Assembly: GCF_000430705.1 (NCBI RefSeq)
Contig: NZ_AUMN01000008.1
Span: forward strand, 62,001 to 126,000
Direction of reading: 5' to 3'
From: Arthrobacter castelli DSM 16402
GTDB lineage: Bacteria > Actinomycetota > Actinomycetes > Actinomycetales > Micrococcaceae
DNA length: 64,000 nt
Shown here: one piece after another, positions 28,018 to 36,820 of the stretch
Position numbering within the stretch: position 1 is the stretch's first letter
Layout: every line of letters starts with the position of its first letter
Notes under the pieces: model-generated
What the model saw: only the letters and a program-made list of their open reading frames with translations
What the model was told of the DNA's origin: nothing
Databases searched by the model: none
Made by a program: the position numbers and the translations under genes

Positions 28018-28047
28018 GGGTGCGGCGCTCGTAGGGGCGCCGCACCC
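28018..28047 (+). promoter_or_regulatory. Intra-operon hairpin between grpE and dnaJ
   Basis: GGGTGCGGCGC (28018-28028) and GCGCCGCACCC (28037-28047) pair perfectly over 11 bp around an 8-nt loop. No T run follows, so it is not a standard terminator; it may protect or process the mRNA and set the grpE to dnaJ ratio (inference). It ends 32 nt before the dnaJ start. Confidence 0.55.
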
Positions 28048-28079
28048 TGTTGCGGCACGGATTATTGAGAGGAGGCGCC

Positions 28080-29078
28080 ATGGCCGCGAGCCAGGATTGG
28101 ATTGATAAAGACTTCTATAAAGTCCTCGGTGTCTCCAAGGATGCCGGCGAGGCAGACATTAAGAAGGCGTACCGCAAGCTGGCGCGCACCCACCACCCCG
28201 ACAAGAACCCGGACGACCCGGCGGCCGAGCAGAAGTTCAAAGACATTAGCGAGGCCTACACGGTGCTCGCCGATGCCGAACAGCGCGAGCAGTACGACGC
28301 GATCCGCGCCATGGGTTCCGGCGCGCGGTTCAGCGCCGGCGGATCCGGGGGCAGTGCCGGCGGCACAGGGTTCGAGGACCTCTTTGGCGGAATGTTCAAT
28401 CAAGGTGGCGGTGGTCCCCGGCGGGGCCGGACCAGGTACTCCACCGGAGGATTCGACACATCCGGGCTCCCCCCGGAGTTCGCCGACCTCTTCGGCGGTG
28501 GCGGTGCTGGTGGGGGATTCCAACCGCCCCCTTCCAAAGGCGCGGACGTCACCGCCAGTACATCGATTTCCTTTGCCGGTTCCATCAAGGGAACCACGAT
28601 TGGACTGCGCAACTCCCGCGGAGACGTCACCCAGGTGCGCATTCCAGCCGGCGTGAAGGACGGACAAAAGATCCGCGTCCGGGGCAAAGGCCAGTCCGGG
28701 CCGGCAGGAAATGGCGATCTAATGGTGACTGTGAACGTGAAACCGCACGAGTTCTTCGCCCGTGAAGGTGACAATATTCGCATCCACGTGCCGGTCACCT
28801 TTCCGGAGGCTGCCATGGGCGCGAAAGTTGACGTGCCTACACTCACCGGCGATACCGTCACGGTGAAAGTGCCCGCCGGTACGCCGTCGGGCCGCACCTT
28901 GCGGGTCAAGGGAAAGGGCATTTCGAGGTCCAAGGCGACCGGCGACCTGCTGGTCACCATCGACATCGTGATCCCGCAAAAGCTCTCCAAGGAAGCCGAG
29001 GCAGCCGTCACCGCCTTTGCGGAGGCAACGGCCGACGGCGACCCGAGGGGATCATTGAAGGACAAAGCCAAGCTGTAG
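28080..29078 (+). CDS. dnaJ: DnaJ-type co-chaperone lacking the zinc finger (CbpA-like)
   Basis: DnaK co-chaperone, 332 residues. The J domain (about 10-75) carries [10 protein letters not shown] and [15 protein letters not shown] Gly/Phe-rich linker follows ([15 protein letters not shown]), then two beta-sandwich domains beginning [16 protein letters not shown] and ending in [15 protein letters not shown]. No CxxCxGxG repeat exists, so this is a type B protein like CbpA although it occupies the dnaJ place. GAGAGGAGG is the RBS for ATG 28080. It is coupled with hspR, 33 nt downstream. Confidence 0.95.
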   Translation: MAASQDWIDKDFYKVLGVSKDAGEADIKKAYRKLARTHHPDKNPDDPAAEQKFKDISEAYTVLADAEQREQYDAIRAMGSGARFSAGGSGGSAGGTGFEDLFGGMFNQGGGGPRRGRTRYSTGGFDTSGLPPEFADLFGGGGAGGGFQPPPSKGADVTASTSISFAGSIKGTTIGLRNSRGDVTQVRIPAGVKDGQKIRVRGKGQSGPAGNGDLMVTVNVKPHEFFAREGDNIRIHVPVTFPEAAMGAKVDVPTLTGDTVTVKVPAGTPSGRTLRVKGKGISRSKATGDLLVTIDIVIPQKLSKEAEAAVTAFAEATADGDPRGSLKDKAKL

Positions 29079-29111
29079 CGCTGCATGGAATGGATGTAGG
29101 AGGAGTGCACA

Positions 29112-29537
29112 ATGGGACTGGACGTTAACGCCCCGCTCTTTGTGATCTCTGTGGCCGCCGAGCTGGCCGAAATGCATCCGCAGACGTTGCGGCAGTACGA
29201 CCGGCTGGGCATTGTGAGGCCCAACCGCGCGCCGGGCCGTGCCCGGCGTTATTCCCAGCGTGATGTGGAAGCGCTGCGGGAAGTTCAGCGGCTCTCCGGC
29301 GAAGGTGTGTCGCTGGAGGGCATCAAACGGATCCTGGAACTCGAGAACCAAGTGGACGCGTTGCGGGCGAAGGTCTCCGAACTGTCGGCCGAACTTGACC
29401 ATGCCAGATCCAGCCCGCGCTCCAGGAAGGACTCGAGAGTCTTCGCCGCTGGAAGCGCCGGCGGTGACGTCGTGAGCCTGTCCCGCGGACAGCGGCCCCG
29501 GCCACGTTCATCCGCCGTCGTGCTGTGGCGTCCGTAA
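29112..29537 (+). CDS. hspR: Heat-shock repressor HspR
   Basis: MerR-type transcriptional repressor, 141 residues. The winged helix (residues ~10-75) reads LAEMHPQTLRQYDRLGIVRPNRAPG, matching HspR, followed by a coiled coil (KRILELENQVDALRAKVSEL) and a basic disordered tail. It recognises HAIR boxes, three of which occur here: two before dnaK and one before clpB. Its last 30 nt overlap the convergent RadC-like gene. Autorepression through the operon promoter is expected. Confidence 0.96.
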   Translation: MGLDVNAPLFVISVAAELAEMHPQTLRQYDRLGIVRPNRAPGRARRYSQRDVEALREVQRLSGEGVSLEGIKRILELENQVDALRAKVSELSAELDHARSSPRSRKDSRVFAAGSAGGDVVSLSRGQRPRPRSSAVVLWRP

Positions 29538-29825
29538 CCGGCAGCGTCGCGACAATTCCGCGGCCGCGGCGATTCGCCCGGCCAGCGCTTCGCCCACGCC
29601 CTCGGCTTTCTGCAGTTGCTCGGCGGACGCCGCGGACAGCCCGACAGGGCCGCCGAACGCCTTCAGCAGCGACTGTGCCAGTTCCAGGCTGCTTCGCCCC
29701 CGAACACCTGAGCCGATAATCATCGCCAGGACTTCGGCGTCCTTTAAGCGGCGTGGACCGACCCGGTTGAATCTCTCACGGGGACGTTGATCAGCGGGCA
29801 TATCCCGAATGCTTGTCGATGTCAT
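29508..29825 (-). CDS. RadC N-terminal (UPF0758) domain protein, lacks JAB domain
   Basis: A 105-residue protein equal only to the helix-hairpin-helix front of RadC: RPRERFNRVGPRRLKDAEVLAMIIGSG, then the SLELAQSLLKAFGG and KAEGVGEALAGRIAAAAELSRR helices. The JAB/MPN metalloprotease-like half (HxHxxxxxxxxD) of the ~225-residue family is absent, and the frame stops cleanly. It may be a DNA-binding remnant or a standalone form. The 3' end overlaps hspR. Confidence 0.7.
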   Translation of the reverse strand: MTSTSIRDMPADQRPRERFNRVGPRRLKDAEVLAMIIGSGVRGRSSLELAQSLLKAFGGPVGLSAASAEQLQKAEGVGEALAGRIAAAAELSRRCRLRTPQHDGG

Positions 29826-29913
29826 ACCGGCAATCTAGTCCTGGTGACACTGTTGCGGCAGGGTCCCGCCATCGCATGTGGATCCGGCGTCGGCCCATGG
29901 CCGATGTGGAGGA

Positions 29914-30675
29914 CTAGTCTGGCTTGCGCCGGTAGGTCAGATCGTGGACTGTCCGTCCGGCATCCAGTGCCTTCTTTTCAAAACTGGTCATCACCCGGCC
30001 CTCGAAACGAGGAGCCCACCCACCGGCCGGAACTGCGCCTGTGCCGGGGCCGGGATGCAGGTTCGTGAATTCGTCGGAAGCATCGACGGCGTTGCGCATC
30101 ACCCGCGCGTAGCCTGCCCAGTCGGTGGCCAGCCGCCACAACCCTGCCGGCTCCAGCACCCGCGCCGCCAGTGACGCGAAATGCGGGGAGACCAGTCGTC
30201 GTTTGTGGTGGCGGTTCTTGTGCCACGGATCGGGGAAGAACACCCACAATTCCCTGACTGAGGCGGCGGGCAGAGCGGTGGTGAGCATCTCCGGGGCATT
30301 GGCCTGGATGAGGCGGACATTCGTCAGTTCCTGCCGCCCGATCTGCATCAGCGTCTGAGCCAGCCCGGGGGTGTAGACCTCGATGGCCAGGAAGTTGACG
30401 TCCGGGTGCCGCGCGGCGGCGTGGATCACGGCTTCGCCGGCGCCGGAGCCCACCTCCACGACCAGGGGAGCCTCGCGCCCGAAGACAACTGCAGGATCCA
30501 GCACATAGCCGGGGTCGACGGAGGTATCAGCCCGGCCCCGCGGAATATCGATCAGGAACCGGCCGCTGTAGTTGTCCCAGGCGCGTTGTTGCCCGGTGCT
30601 GAGCCGGGCGCTGCGCCGGACGAAGGAGACCGGGCGCCGCCGGAAGTCAGTACCGTCGTCGTTCATGCTGTTCAT
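29914..30675 (-). CDS. trmB: tRNA (guanine-N7-)-methyltransferase
   Basis: Methylates G46 of tRNA. 253 residues; SAM motif VVEVGSGAGEAVIHAA, and the diagnostic FPDPWHKNRHHKRRLVSP and EGRVMTSFEKKALDAGR stretches are all present. Start ATG 30675 (MNSMNDDG) is preferred; a GGAGG precedes it closely and an ATG three codons later would also fit. Long 5' region (234 nt) before the DEAD-box helicase. Confidence 0.93.
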   Translation of the reverse strand: MNSMNDDGTDFRRRPVSFVRRSARLSTGQQRAWDNYSGRFLIDIPRGRADTSVDPGYVLDPAVVFGREAPLVVEVGSGAGEAVIHAAARHPDVNFLAIEVYTPGLAQTLMQIGRQELTNVRLIQANAPEMLTTALPAASVRELWVFFPDPWHKNRHHKRRLVSPHFASLAARVLEPAGLWRLATDWAGYARVMRNAVDASDEFTNLHPGPGTGAVPAGGWAPRFEGRVMTSFEKKALDAGRTVHDLTYRRKPD

Positions 30676-30909
30676 CGCCCTCCAGAGTATCCGCTGACAG
30701 GGCAGCCGCACGCATCGTGAGCGGGTGATGCGCGTCTCCAAAATCTATCCGCAGCCATCGGCGCTGGTAGGCTGGCTCTACTTGTTCCGCTTTCACCGCG
30801 GACCTGCGTCGATGAATCTGACCAGGGCATGTCTCTTTATTTTTCTTCGGCGGACCGGCGTGTGCCATCCGGCCGCGCGGGACAACGACCGAAAGACATT
30901 CTTCTTTTT

Positions 30910-32388
30910 ATGACTACTTTTGCTGCCCTGGGTGTGCCCGGACCGCTTTCCACCGCGCTGGAAGCTCAAGGCATCCAGACTCCGTTCCCCATCCAGGTCA
31001 AGACTATTCCTGACACCCTCGGAGGCCGGGATGTACTGGGCCGCGGCCGCACCGGGTCCGGTAAGACACTTGCCTTCGCGCTGCCGCTGGTGTCGCGGTT
31101 GTCGATGACCGAGGCCGCCCGGCGGCGCAAGCCCGGCAGGCCGCTGGGCCTGGTGCTGGCGCCGACCCGTGAGCTGGCCACCCAGATCAACAAGACTATT
31201 GAACCGTTGGCCAACGAGCTCGGGCTGAACACCACTGTCATCTTCGGTGGTGTCGCCCAGCAGCGGCAGGAAAAGGCGCTGCGTGCCGGCGTCGACATTG
31301 TCATCGCCTGCCCGGGCCGGCTCGAAGACCTGATGAACCAGCGCATCATCACCTTGGATTCGGTGGAGATCACGGTGCTGGACGAGGCGGACCACATGGC
31401 CGACCTTGGATTCCTGCCGGTGGTGAAGCGGCTGCTGGATAAGACACCGTCCACCGGGCAGCGGATGCTCTTCTCGGCCACTCTGGACAACGGCGTGGAC
31501 AAGCTGGTCAACCGATACTTGTCCAACCAGCTGACCCACTCGGTCGACAATCCGCAGGCGGCCGTGACCACCATGGAACACCACGTGCTGCTGGCCCCCG
31601 ACGCCGCGGAAAAGAAGAAACTGGTGCACGAACTGGCCTCCGGCACCGGACGCCGGCTGCTGTTCATGCGCACCAAACACCAGGCACGAAAGATGGCCAA
31701 GCAGATGACGACGGCCGGCGTTCCCGCCGTGGATCTGCACGGAAACCTGTCCCAGAATGCCCGTGACCGTAACCTGGCGGAATTTTCCAGTGGTGCCGTG
31801 AATGTGCTGGTCGCCACCGATGTCGCTGCACGTGGCGTGCATGTCGACGACGTCGAACTGGTGATCCACGTGGACCCGCCGGCCGAGCACAAGGCGTACC
31901 TGCACCGTTCCGGTCGGACGGCCCGCGCCGGTTCGGAAGGCACGGTGATTACGCTGGCGCTGCCGGAACAGCGCGGCGACGTGAAGAAGCTGATGCGTGC
32001 CGCAGGCGTTGACGTGGTGATGCAGGAGGTGACGGCCGAATCCGACGCCGTTAAGCCGCTGGTCGGTCAGAAGGCCGCACTGGTCGACCCGAGCGTGCGC
32101 ACCCGCCAGATCGCGACGGCCAATGCACCGGCTGCCGGCCAGGGCAAGTCCACCGGGGCCAACGCCCAGCGCAAGCGCTCCCGCAGGTCGGGACGTGGCC
32201 GCAGCGGTCAGTCCGGAACTGGCCAGCGGAGCAACCAGAGTAACAACTCCGGCGGCAACCGTGGCCAGCAAGGCAACAGCCAGAGCAACAGCCAGGGCGG
32301 CAACCGTGGCCAGCAGGGCAACGGCCGCGGGGGCAATTCCCACCACGGCAACCGGTCCAACCGGAGCTCCAGCCCCGCGTCTCGTTAG
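30910..32388 (+). CDS. DEAD-box RNA helicase
   Basis: ATP-dependent RNA helicase of 492 residues. Q-motif region GIQTPFPIQVKTIPD; Walker A GRTGSGKT (about 47-54); PTRELATQI; DEAD (158-161); FSATLD (SAT motif); DLVI-type step ELVIHVDPP; HRSGRTARAG (motif VI). The last ~90 residues are a low-complexity tail rich in Asn, Gln, Gly, Ser and Arg with RGQQGN units, as in RhlE/CsdA-type RNA-binding tails. The start ATG 30910 follows a poor RBS after a T tract. A 62-codon ORF upstream overlaps this start by ATGA. Involved in ribosome assembly or mRNA decay. Confidence 0.93.
   Translation: MTTFAALGVPGPLSTALEAQGIQTPFPIQVKTIPDTLGGRDVLGRGRTGSGKTLAFALPLVSRLSMTEAARRRKPGRPLGLVLAPTRELATQINKTIEPLANELGLNTTVIFGGVAQQRQEKALRAGVDIVIACPGRLEDLMNQRIITLDSVEITVLDEADHMADLGFLPVVKRLLDKTPSTGQRMLFSATLDNGVDKLVNRYLSNQLTHSVDNPQAAVTTMEHHVLLAPDAAEKKKLVHELASGTGRRLLFMRTKHQARKMAKQMTTAGVPAVDLHGNLSQNARDRNLAEFSSGAVNVLVATDVAARGVHVDDVELVIHVDPPAEHKAYLHRSGRTARAGSEGTVITLALPEQRGDVKKLMRAAGVDVVMQEVTAESDAVKPLVGQKAALVDPSVRTRQIATANAPAAGQGKSTGANAQRKRSRRSGRGRSGQSGTGQRSNQSNNSGGNRGQQGNSQSNSQGGNRGQQGNGRGGNSHHGNRSNRSSSPASR
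32251..32322 (+). repeat. Direct repeat in helicase tail
   Basis: Two copies of a 27-nt unit encoding GGNRGQQGN start at 32251 and 32296 (45-nt period). They differ at one base and lie in the disordered C-terminal tail. Confidence 0.8.
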
Positions 32389-33527
32389 TCTTCCACCGGG
32401 TTGGCCTCGCGGCTTTCGGTACTCAGGAGTACGACGACGGATTGCCCGGTGACGGCCATGCCTTCGCGCATGGCCGGGTCGGCGAAGGCTCTCTGCAATC
32501 CGGCCAGTGAGGCTGCCCCGCAGGGACCGGCGTCGATCTGCAGCCGTTCCAGCTCCTTCACTGCGGCCAGGTCCTCATCGTCGGTAATGGTGACGGCGGC
32601 GTCGATGCCATCGCGCAGGATGGGCCAGGCAATGGTGGAGACGTTTCCGCAGTTCAGTCCGGCCATCCGGGTATGGCCGGTGGCCACCGCCACCGGACGG
32701 CCGGCCTTCAACGATTCGAGCAGACAGGGCGCACCGTCGGGTTCGACGCTGAGCAGCGACGGTTTCAGGCTGTCCGCGGACCGGTCGCTGCCCCGGTAAT
32801 GCGCGGCTGTGGCCTGGATCAGGGATCCGACGCCGCATGGCGTCACCATCACATCGGGGCCCTCCAGGCCTGCATCGGCCAGCTGGGCATCCAGCTCGCG
32901 GAAGATGGTGGAATATCCTTCCACGATCCAAGCGGGAATCTGCTCGTAACCCTCCCAGGCCGTGTCCTGGACCATCATCGCCGCCGGGTCCGCATCCGCG
33001 GCGGCTGTGGCCTCCATGACGACGTCGTCGTAGGGAGCATCCACTTCCACCAGGTCGGCGTTCTCGCTGCGGATTCCCTCTTTGGCCCGACGTCCGATCT
33101 GCGCCGGGACGAAGACGCGTGCGCCCAGACCCAGCATCCGCGCACCATGTGCCACGGCCCGTCCGTGGTTGCCGTCGGTGGCGCATACCAGCGTCATTCC
33201 TCCGGTTCCGCCGAAGCGTTCGGCCAGGTCGTCAAACGTCCAGTCGAAGTCCGGGTCTTCGGTGCGCTCGGCCAGCGCCCGATGGATCGCCCATGACGCT
33301 CCGACCATTTTGAAGGCGGGCAACCCGAACCGGACGGCCTCTTCCTTGATGAACACTCGTCCGACGCCGAGAGTGCCGGCCAGCTCAGCCGATTCGTGGA
33401 GTCGTGTGGGGGCATAGCCGGGCATGCGCCGGTGGAATCGCAGCACGTCGGCCGGTGCCGGTGTGGTGGTTGCGCCGCGGGCCGCGGAGTTGATGTAGCC
33501 GGTGCGGCCGGATGAATAATCAGTCAC
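32385..33527 (-). CDS. Diaminopropionate ammonia-lyase-like PLP enzyme
   Basis: A PLP-dependent beta-eliminating enzyme of the fold-type II (tryptophan synthase beta) family. From GTG 33527 it is 380 residues. The PLP lysine sits in FGLPAFKMVGASWA, the phosphate loop in CGVGSLIQAT, and CATDGNHGRAVAHGARMLG is the binding loop typical of this group. The family in general turns 2,3-diaminopropionate into pyruvate and ammonia; a serine or threonine dehydratase is an alternative. The start is uncertain because no good RBS is visible. Its 3' end overlaps the convergent helicase by 4 nt. Confidence 0.78.
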   Translation of the reverse strand: MTDYSSGRTGYINSAARGATTTPAPADVLRFHRRMPGYAPTRLHESAELAGTLGVGRVFIKEEAVRFGLPAFKMVGASWAIHRALAERTEDPDFDWTFDDLAERFGGTGGMTLVCATDGNHGRAVAHGARMLGLGARVFVPAQIGRRAKEGIRSENADLVEVDAPYDDVVMEATAAADADPAAMMVQDTAWEGYEQIPAWIVEGYSTIFRELDAQLADAGLEGPDVMVTPCGVGSLIQATAAHYRGSDRSADSLKPSLLSVEPDGAPCLLESLKAGRPVAVATGHTRMAGLNCGNVSTIAWPILRDGIDAAVTITDDEDLAAVKELERLQIDAGPCGAASLAGLQRAFADPAMREGMAVTGQSVVVLLSTESREANPVED

Positions 33528-33636
33528 CTGTCCATTGTGGCTGACATGGCGTTTCGGCGGCCAGCGTCCGCCGGTGAGGAAGATCTGGGGGTGATCCCCC
33601 ATGGCCGGGGACCGCCCCGTTGGAGAGAATGGGACT

Positions 33637-34041
33637 ATGAACGCGATTCTAAACGTCATTTGGCTGCTGCTCGGTGGCATCTGGCTGGCACTTGGCTATT
33701 TCCTGGCCGGAGTCATCTGTTGCCTGCTCATTGTGACAATTCCCTTTGGCATTGCCTCGTTCCGCATTGGCGCCTATGCGTTGTGGCCCTTCGGGCGCAC
33801 TGTCGTGGACCGGGGCGGGCAGACCTATTTCCTGTCCACGCTGGGCAACGTGATCTGGGTTCTGGTGGCCGGGGTCTGGATCGCCATCGGACATGTGGTC
33901 ACCGCCGTCGCCCAAGCCGTGACGATCATCGGGATACCGCTGGCCATCGCCAATATCAAGATGATCCCGGTGTCGCTGATGCCGTTGGGCAAGGAGATCG
34001 TGCCGACGTCGCGGCCCTTTGGCCAATCCATCCGGGGGTGA
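33637..34041 (+). CDS. YccF-family inner membrane protein
   Basis: 134 residues with two internally repeated membrane halves: NAILNVIWLLLGGIWLALGYFLAG and NVIWVLVAGVWIAIGHVVTAV are both NVIW...G repeats, the DUF307/YccF pattern. Function is unknown. ATG 33637 has a GGAGAG RBS. Confidence 0.85.
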   Translation: MNAILNVIWLLLGGIWLALGYFLAGVICCLLIVTIPFGIASFRIGAYALWPFGRTVVDRGGQTYFLSTLGNVIWVLVAGVWIAIGHVVTAVAQAVTIIGIPLAIANIKMIPVSLMPLGKEIVPTSRPFGQSIRG

Positions 34042-34081
34042 GCCCGGGTGCCGGGCCCGCTCAGGCCGGGCATCGCGGCCC

Positions 34082-34924
34082 TCAGGTGCTCATGCCGTGC
34101 GCTTGATCGGGATGTGGCGGTGATTGCCGGCGTCGTTGCTGGATCAGTTCCTTGGTCCTCAACAGTCGAAGTGAGGTCACCAGCACCAACCCGCCGATGA
34201 CATTGAACAGCAAGGTGTAGCCGAACCACGTGAGCCACTGAAGGTAGGTTATGTCGGCTCCCGCCTGCACCGCCCCGAAAATCAGCAGCGAGTCCAGGAT
34301 TGAGTGAAAGAGCTGCAGGCCGGAGAGCAGGAATCCGCCGACGACGGCGGCCACCACCTTGGCGGGCACGGATTCGGTTCCGTGCTGCATCCGGGTCATC
34401 AAGGTGATGGTGCTGCCGCCCAGGATGGCCAGGCATATGGTCTGTACATTGAACGGGGCCTCGATAAAGTGCAGGGCCGACGTCGTGATGGTTTTGGTCC
34501 ACTCAGGGAACGCCTGCATCACCAGCCACATGAAAATCCAACCGCCTGCCAGGTTGGTCAGCAGGGTGCCGCCCCACAGCTTTGCCAGCTGGGCCAGACT
34601 CGCGGTGCGGGCCGCAACGGCCGTAATCGGGACCAGGAAGTCTTCGGTGAACAGTTCGCTCTTGGCCAGCAGCAGCGCAACCAGCCCGATGCTGAATGCC
34701 AGGCCGGCGAGCAGGTGGTTGTGGGTCTCGTGGAGGACTGCTATGTATGCCATCACTCCGACACCGATTTCGACGCCGCCGAAGAAACCGGTGATCAGCA
34801 TCGCCCGGAAGGTCCGGTGGAGTCGCTCGGCCCCCTCGCGGATAATGCGGTCGAACGACTTGACGAGTTCGTCCTCGACCGGCGCGTCTGTTTCGCCGAG
34901 TTCCCGGCGTCGGTCTTCGCTCAT
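34082..34924 (-). CDS. Formate/nitrite-transporter family channel (YfdC-like)
   Basis: A 280-residue member of the FNT superfamily. It has the amphipathic N-terminus (DRIIREGAERLHRTFRAMLITGFFGG) and about six membrane segments, with the FNT-type repeats LFTEDFLVPITAVAARTAS and GGSTITLMTRMQHGTES. The profile is closest to YfdC-like members, whose substrate is not fixed. GGAG lies before ATG 34924. It points away from the preceding YccF gene (convergent). Confidence 0.82.
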   Translation of the reverse strand: MSEDRRRELGETDAPVEDELVKSFDRIIREGAERLHRTFRAMLITGFFGGVEIGVGVMAYIAVLHETHNHLLAGLAFSIGLVALLLAKSELFTEDFLVPITAVAARTASLAQLAKLWGGTLLTNLAGGWIFMWLVMQAFPEWTKTITTSALHFIEAPFNVQTICLAILGGSTITLMTRMQHGTESVPAKVVAAVVGGFLLSGLQLFHSILDSLLIFGAVQAGADITYLQWLTWFGYTLLFNVIGGLVLVTSLRLLRTKELIQQRRRQSPPHPDQAHGMST

Positions 34925-35002
34925 GCTCTGCTCCGGTCTCTGTTGCGGCGCTAATGAGGCTCAGTTTACTGATCGGCGCTGGCTTGCGGGCGGGCGTTGG
35001 CG

Positions 35003-36262
35003 CTACTCCACGGTCGAGGCGACCCGGCCGAGTTGTGCTGCCAACGGCAAGCAGCACGCGGTCAGTATCGCAGTGGTCAGGAAGGCAGGACCAAATCCGG
35101 CCAGCTGGGCAATCACCCCCAGGCCGATCGATCCGGCCCCTGTCCCGGCGTCGAACCCGATATTCCACACCGCGCTGGCGGTGCCCTGACGTCGCGGTCC
35201 GGCACGGCGGAACATTGTCACCAGGGTATCGTTCTGCGCTGCCCCAAAGGCCGCGCCGAACAGCGAAGCTCCGACGACGGTAAGTGCGGCACCGGCCGGA
35301 GATGGCCCATCCCAGCCGCCCTGTGATGGCCAGACGGCGATGGCGGTCAGGCCGATGCCGGCGGCTCCGAGGACGACGGCCGGCAGCGCGAGGGTTGGCC
35401 GTCCCCGGCGGTCGCTGAGGTTTCCCGCCAGCCACCGTCCGGCGACGGTCATGGCACCATAGCCGAGCAGTGCTGCCGAAGCCACCAGCGGCGTCGCGCT
35501 GAGCGGAATCGACAGGAAGGTCAGCACTACGCTGGACGATAGCGACAGCGCCAGCATGATCAGCAGCGGCCCGGACAGTAGCGCCCAAATCCGCGTGCGG
35601 TCCGCGGCTGCGGAGCCGTTCCCAGCTTTCGGGCCGGCGACCGTGGCGCCCGCAAGCCCGTCGCCGGCGATCCGCCAGAGCAGCACAGTCGCGACCGCAC
35701 CAATCAGAGGAATCACAGTCGCCATCCAGAAGACCGTTTCAAAGCCCAGGTTCAGCGCCATCCACACCCCGACCGAGAGGAAAACCAGGTTGGGGATGCC
35801 GATGGCAACTCCGTAATAAGCAGCCGCCCGTCCAATCTGGTGGGCCGGCACGAGGCGGACGGAGAGCGCTGCCCCGATCACGGTGATCATCCCGAATCCA
35901 ATCCCGCGCACGGCGGAGATGGCGATGACCGGACCAAGGTCGTTACTGAGCAGCAGCAGCGGCGCGGGTAGACCCAGCAGCAGTGCGCCGGCGGTGAAGG
36001 TCCACCGGTAGCCGCCGTGGTCGAGCAGCCAGGGCATGGCCAGCTGGGTCAGCACCGTGGTCAGCATGAACACGGCGGTGGTGGTCCCGGCCCCGAACTC
36101 CCCGACGCCTCCTTCGGTGGCCCACAGCGGCACAATGGGCAGCAGCAGAATGTATCCGGAGAAGCTGGTCAGGGTGGCCAGCAGCAGCAACCGGAACGCG
36201 GGACTGCGCAGACCAGCCGGGGCGGCAGACCTGTCCCGGGCGCCCTGAGTCGAATGTTCCAT
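35003..36262 (-). CDS. MFS efflux transporter
   Basis: A 419-residue major facilitator with about 12 membrane segments. A motif-A-like stretch in loop 2-3 (LLDHGGYRWTFTAGAL) and in the second half (LAGNLSDRRGRPTLALP) is seen. The group resembles drug or metabolite exporters; the substrate is not known. TAGAAA is 6 nt before the ATG. Confidence 0.82.
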   Translation of the reverse strand: MEHSTQGARDRSAAPAGLRSPAFRLLLLATLTSFSGYILLLPIVPLWATEGGVGEFGAGTTTAVFMLTTVLTQLAMPWLLDHGGYRWTFTAGALLLGLPAPLLLLSNDLGPVIAISAVRGIGFGMITVIGAALSVRLVPAHQIGRAAAYYGVAIGIPNLVFLSVGVWMALNLGFETVFWMATVIPLIGAVATVLLWRIAGDGLAGATVAGPKAGNGSAAADRTRIWALLSGPLLIMLALSLSSSVVLTFLSIPLSATPLVASAALLGYGAMTVAGRWLAGNLSDRRGRPTLALPAVVLGAAGIGLTAIAVWPSQGGWDGPSPAGAALTVVGASLFGAAFGAAQNDTLVTMFRRAGPRRQGTASAVWNIGFDAGTGAGSIGLGVIAQLAGFGPAFLTTAILTACCLPLAAQLGRVASTVE

Positions 36263-36353
36263 ATTCTCTTTCTACACGCTGTTCATCTCGCGACCATCGG
36301 CGCCATCACCGTTCAAGGGGCTTTAGGTTGCATAATTATTCGGCCTGAAAGCG

Positions 36354-36527
36354 ATGGCAGGCAAGCGCAAAAAGTTTTGGCCTTACCGCCACAAGGATGC
36401 CTTCGTCCAGCCGGCGACCCGTGGCAGGGGGGGGGGGGGAGCGGCTACTGGTGATTGCGCTGGCGGGATTGGCGCTCAGATGCCCATGACCAGGCGGATG
36501 CCTTCGACGACCTTGGAGAGTACGTAA
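36354..36527 (+). CDS. Possible small ORF interrupted by a G13 tract
   Basis: Unrecognised. From ATG 36354 the frame encodes MAGKRKKFWPYRHKDAFVQ, a strongly basic, aromatic start with high GC3, then enters the run of 13 G. As given it runs 57 codons to TAA 36525-36527, into the toxin gene's strand. With 14 G it would end after 33 codons as GGGGSGYW; with 12 G it stops after a third path. The tract may be variable or miscounted. RBS is weak (GAAAG). Confidence 0.25.
   Translation: MAGKRKKFWPYRHKDAFVQPATRGRGGGGAATGDCAGGIGAQMPMTRRMPSTTLEST
36427..36439. repeat. Homopolymer of 13 guanines
   Basis: A run of 13 G on the plus strand, the longest homopolymer noted in the window, lying between the MFS gene and the toxin gene. 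Its length decides the frame of the small ORF there. Confidence 0.95.
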
Positions 36528-36820
36528 CTGGGTACATGCCCGACCGGGTACGGTTCGAGGAACTCGCGACTGACCGGACCGACCTGCGACACCAACGCGA
36601 CGGAGTCTTTGCCGAGTCCGGAAGCGTCGAGCGGTATCAGCACGTTACCTGGGAATGCTTCCAGTGCGACGTTCGACGTCAGCGGCACGACAAGGACCGT
36701 CGCGATCTGGGTGGCAAGCAACCAATCCTCCTGCACGACCACGGCCGGTCGACGCTTTGCGGGTTCCGATCCACGAGGCGAACCAAAGTCGACCCAAACG
36801 ACGTCGCCGTGCGAGATCAC
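36476..36820 (-). CDS. MazF/PemK-type endoribonuclease toxin
   Basis: Type II toxin of 114 residues that would cut mRNA. The MazF fold is recognisable: HGDVVWVDFGSPRGSEPAKRRPAVVVQ (start and R-P-A-V-V core), TVLVVPLTSN, and DSVALVSQVGPVSREFL, the conserved Gln and Val region. The ATG overlaps the antitoxin stop by ATGA. RNA target unknown. Confidence 0.9.
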   Translation of the reverse strand: MISHGDVVWVDFGSPRGSEPAKRRPAVVVQEDWLLATQIATVLVVPLTSNVALEAFPGNVLIPLDASGLGKDSVALVSQVGPVSREFLEPYPVGHVPSYVLSKVVEGIRLVMGI

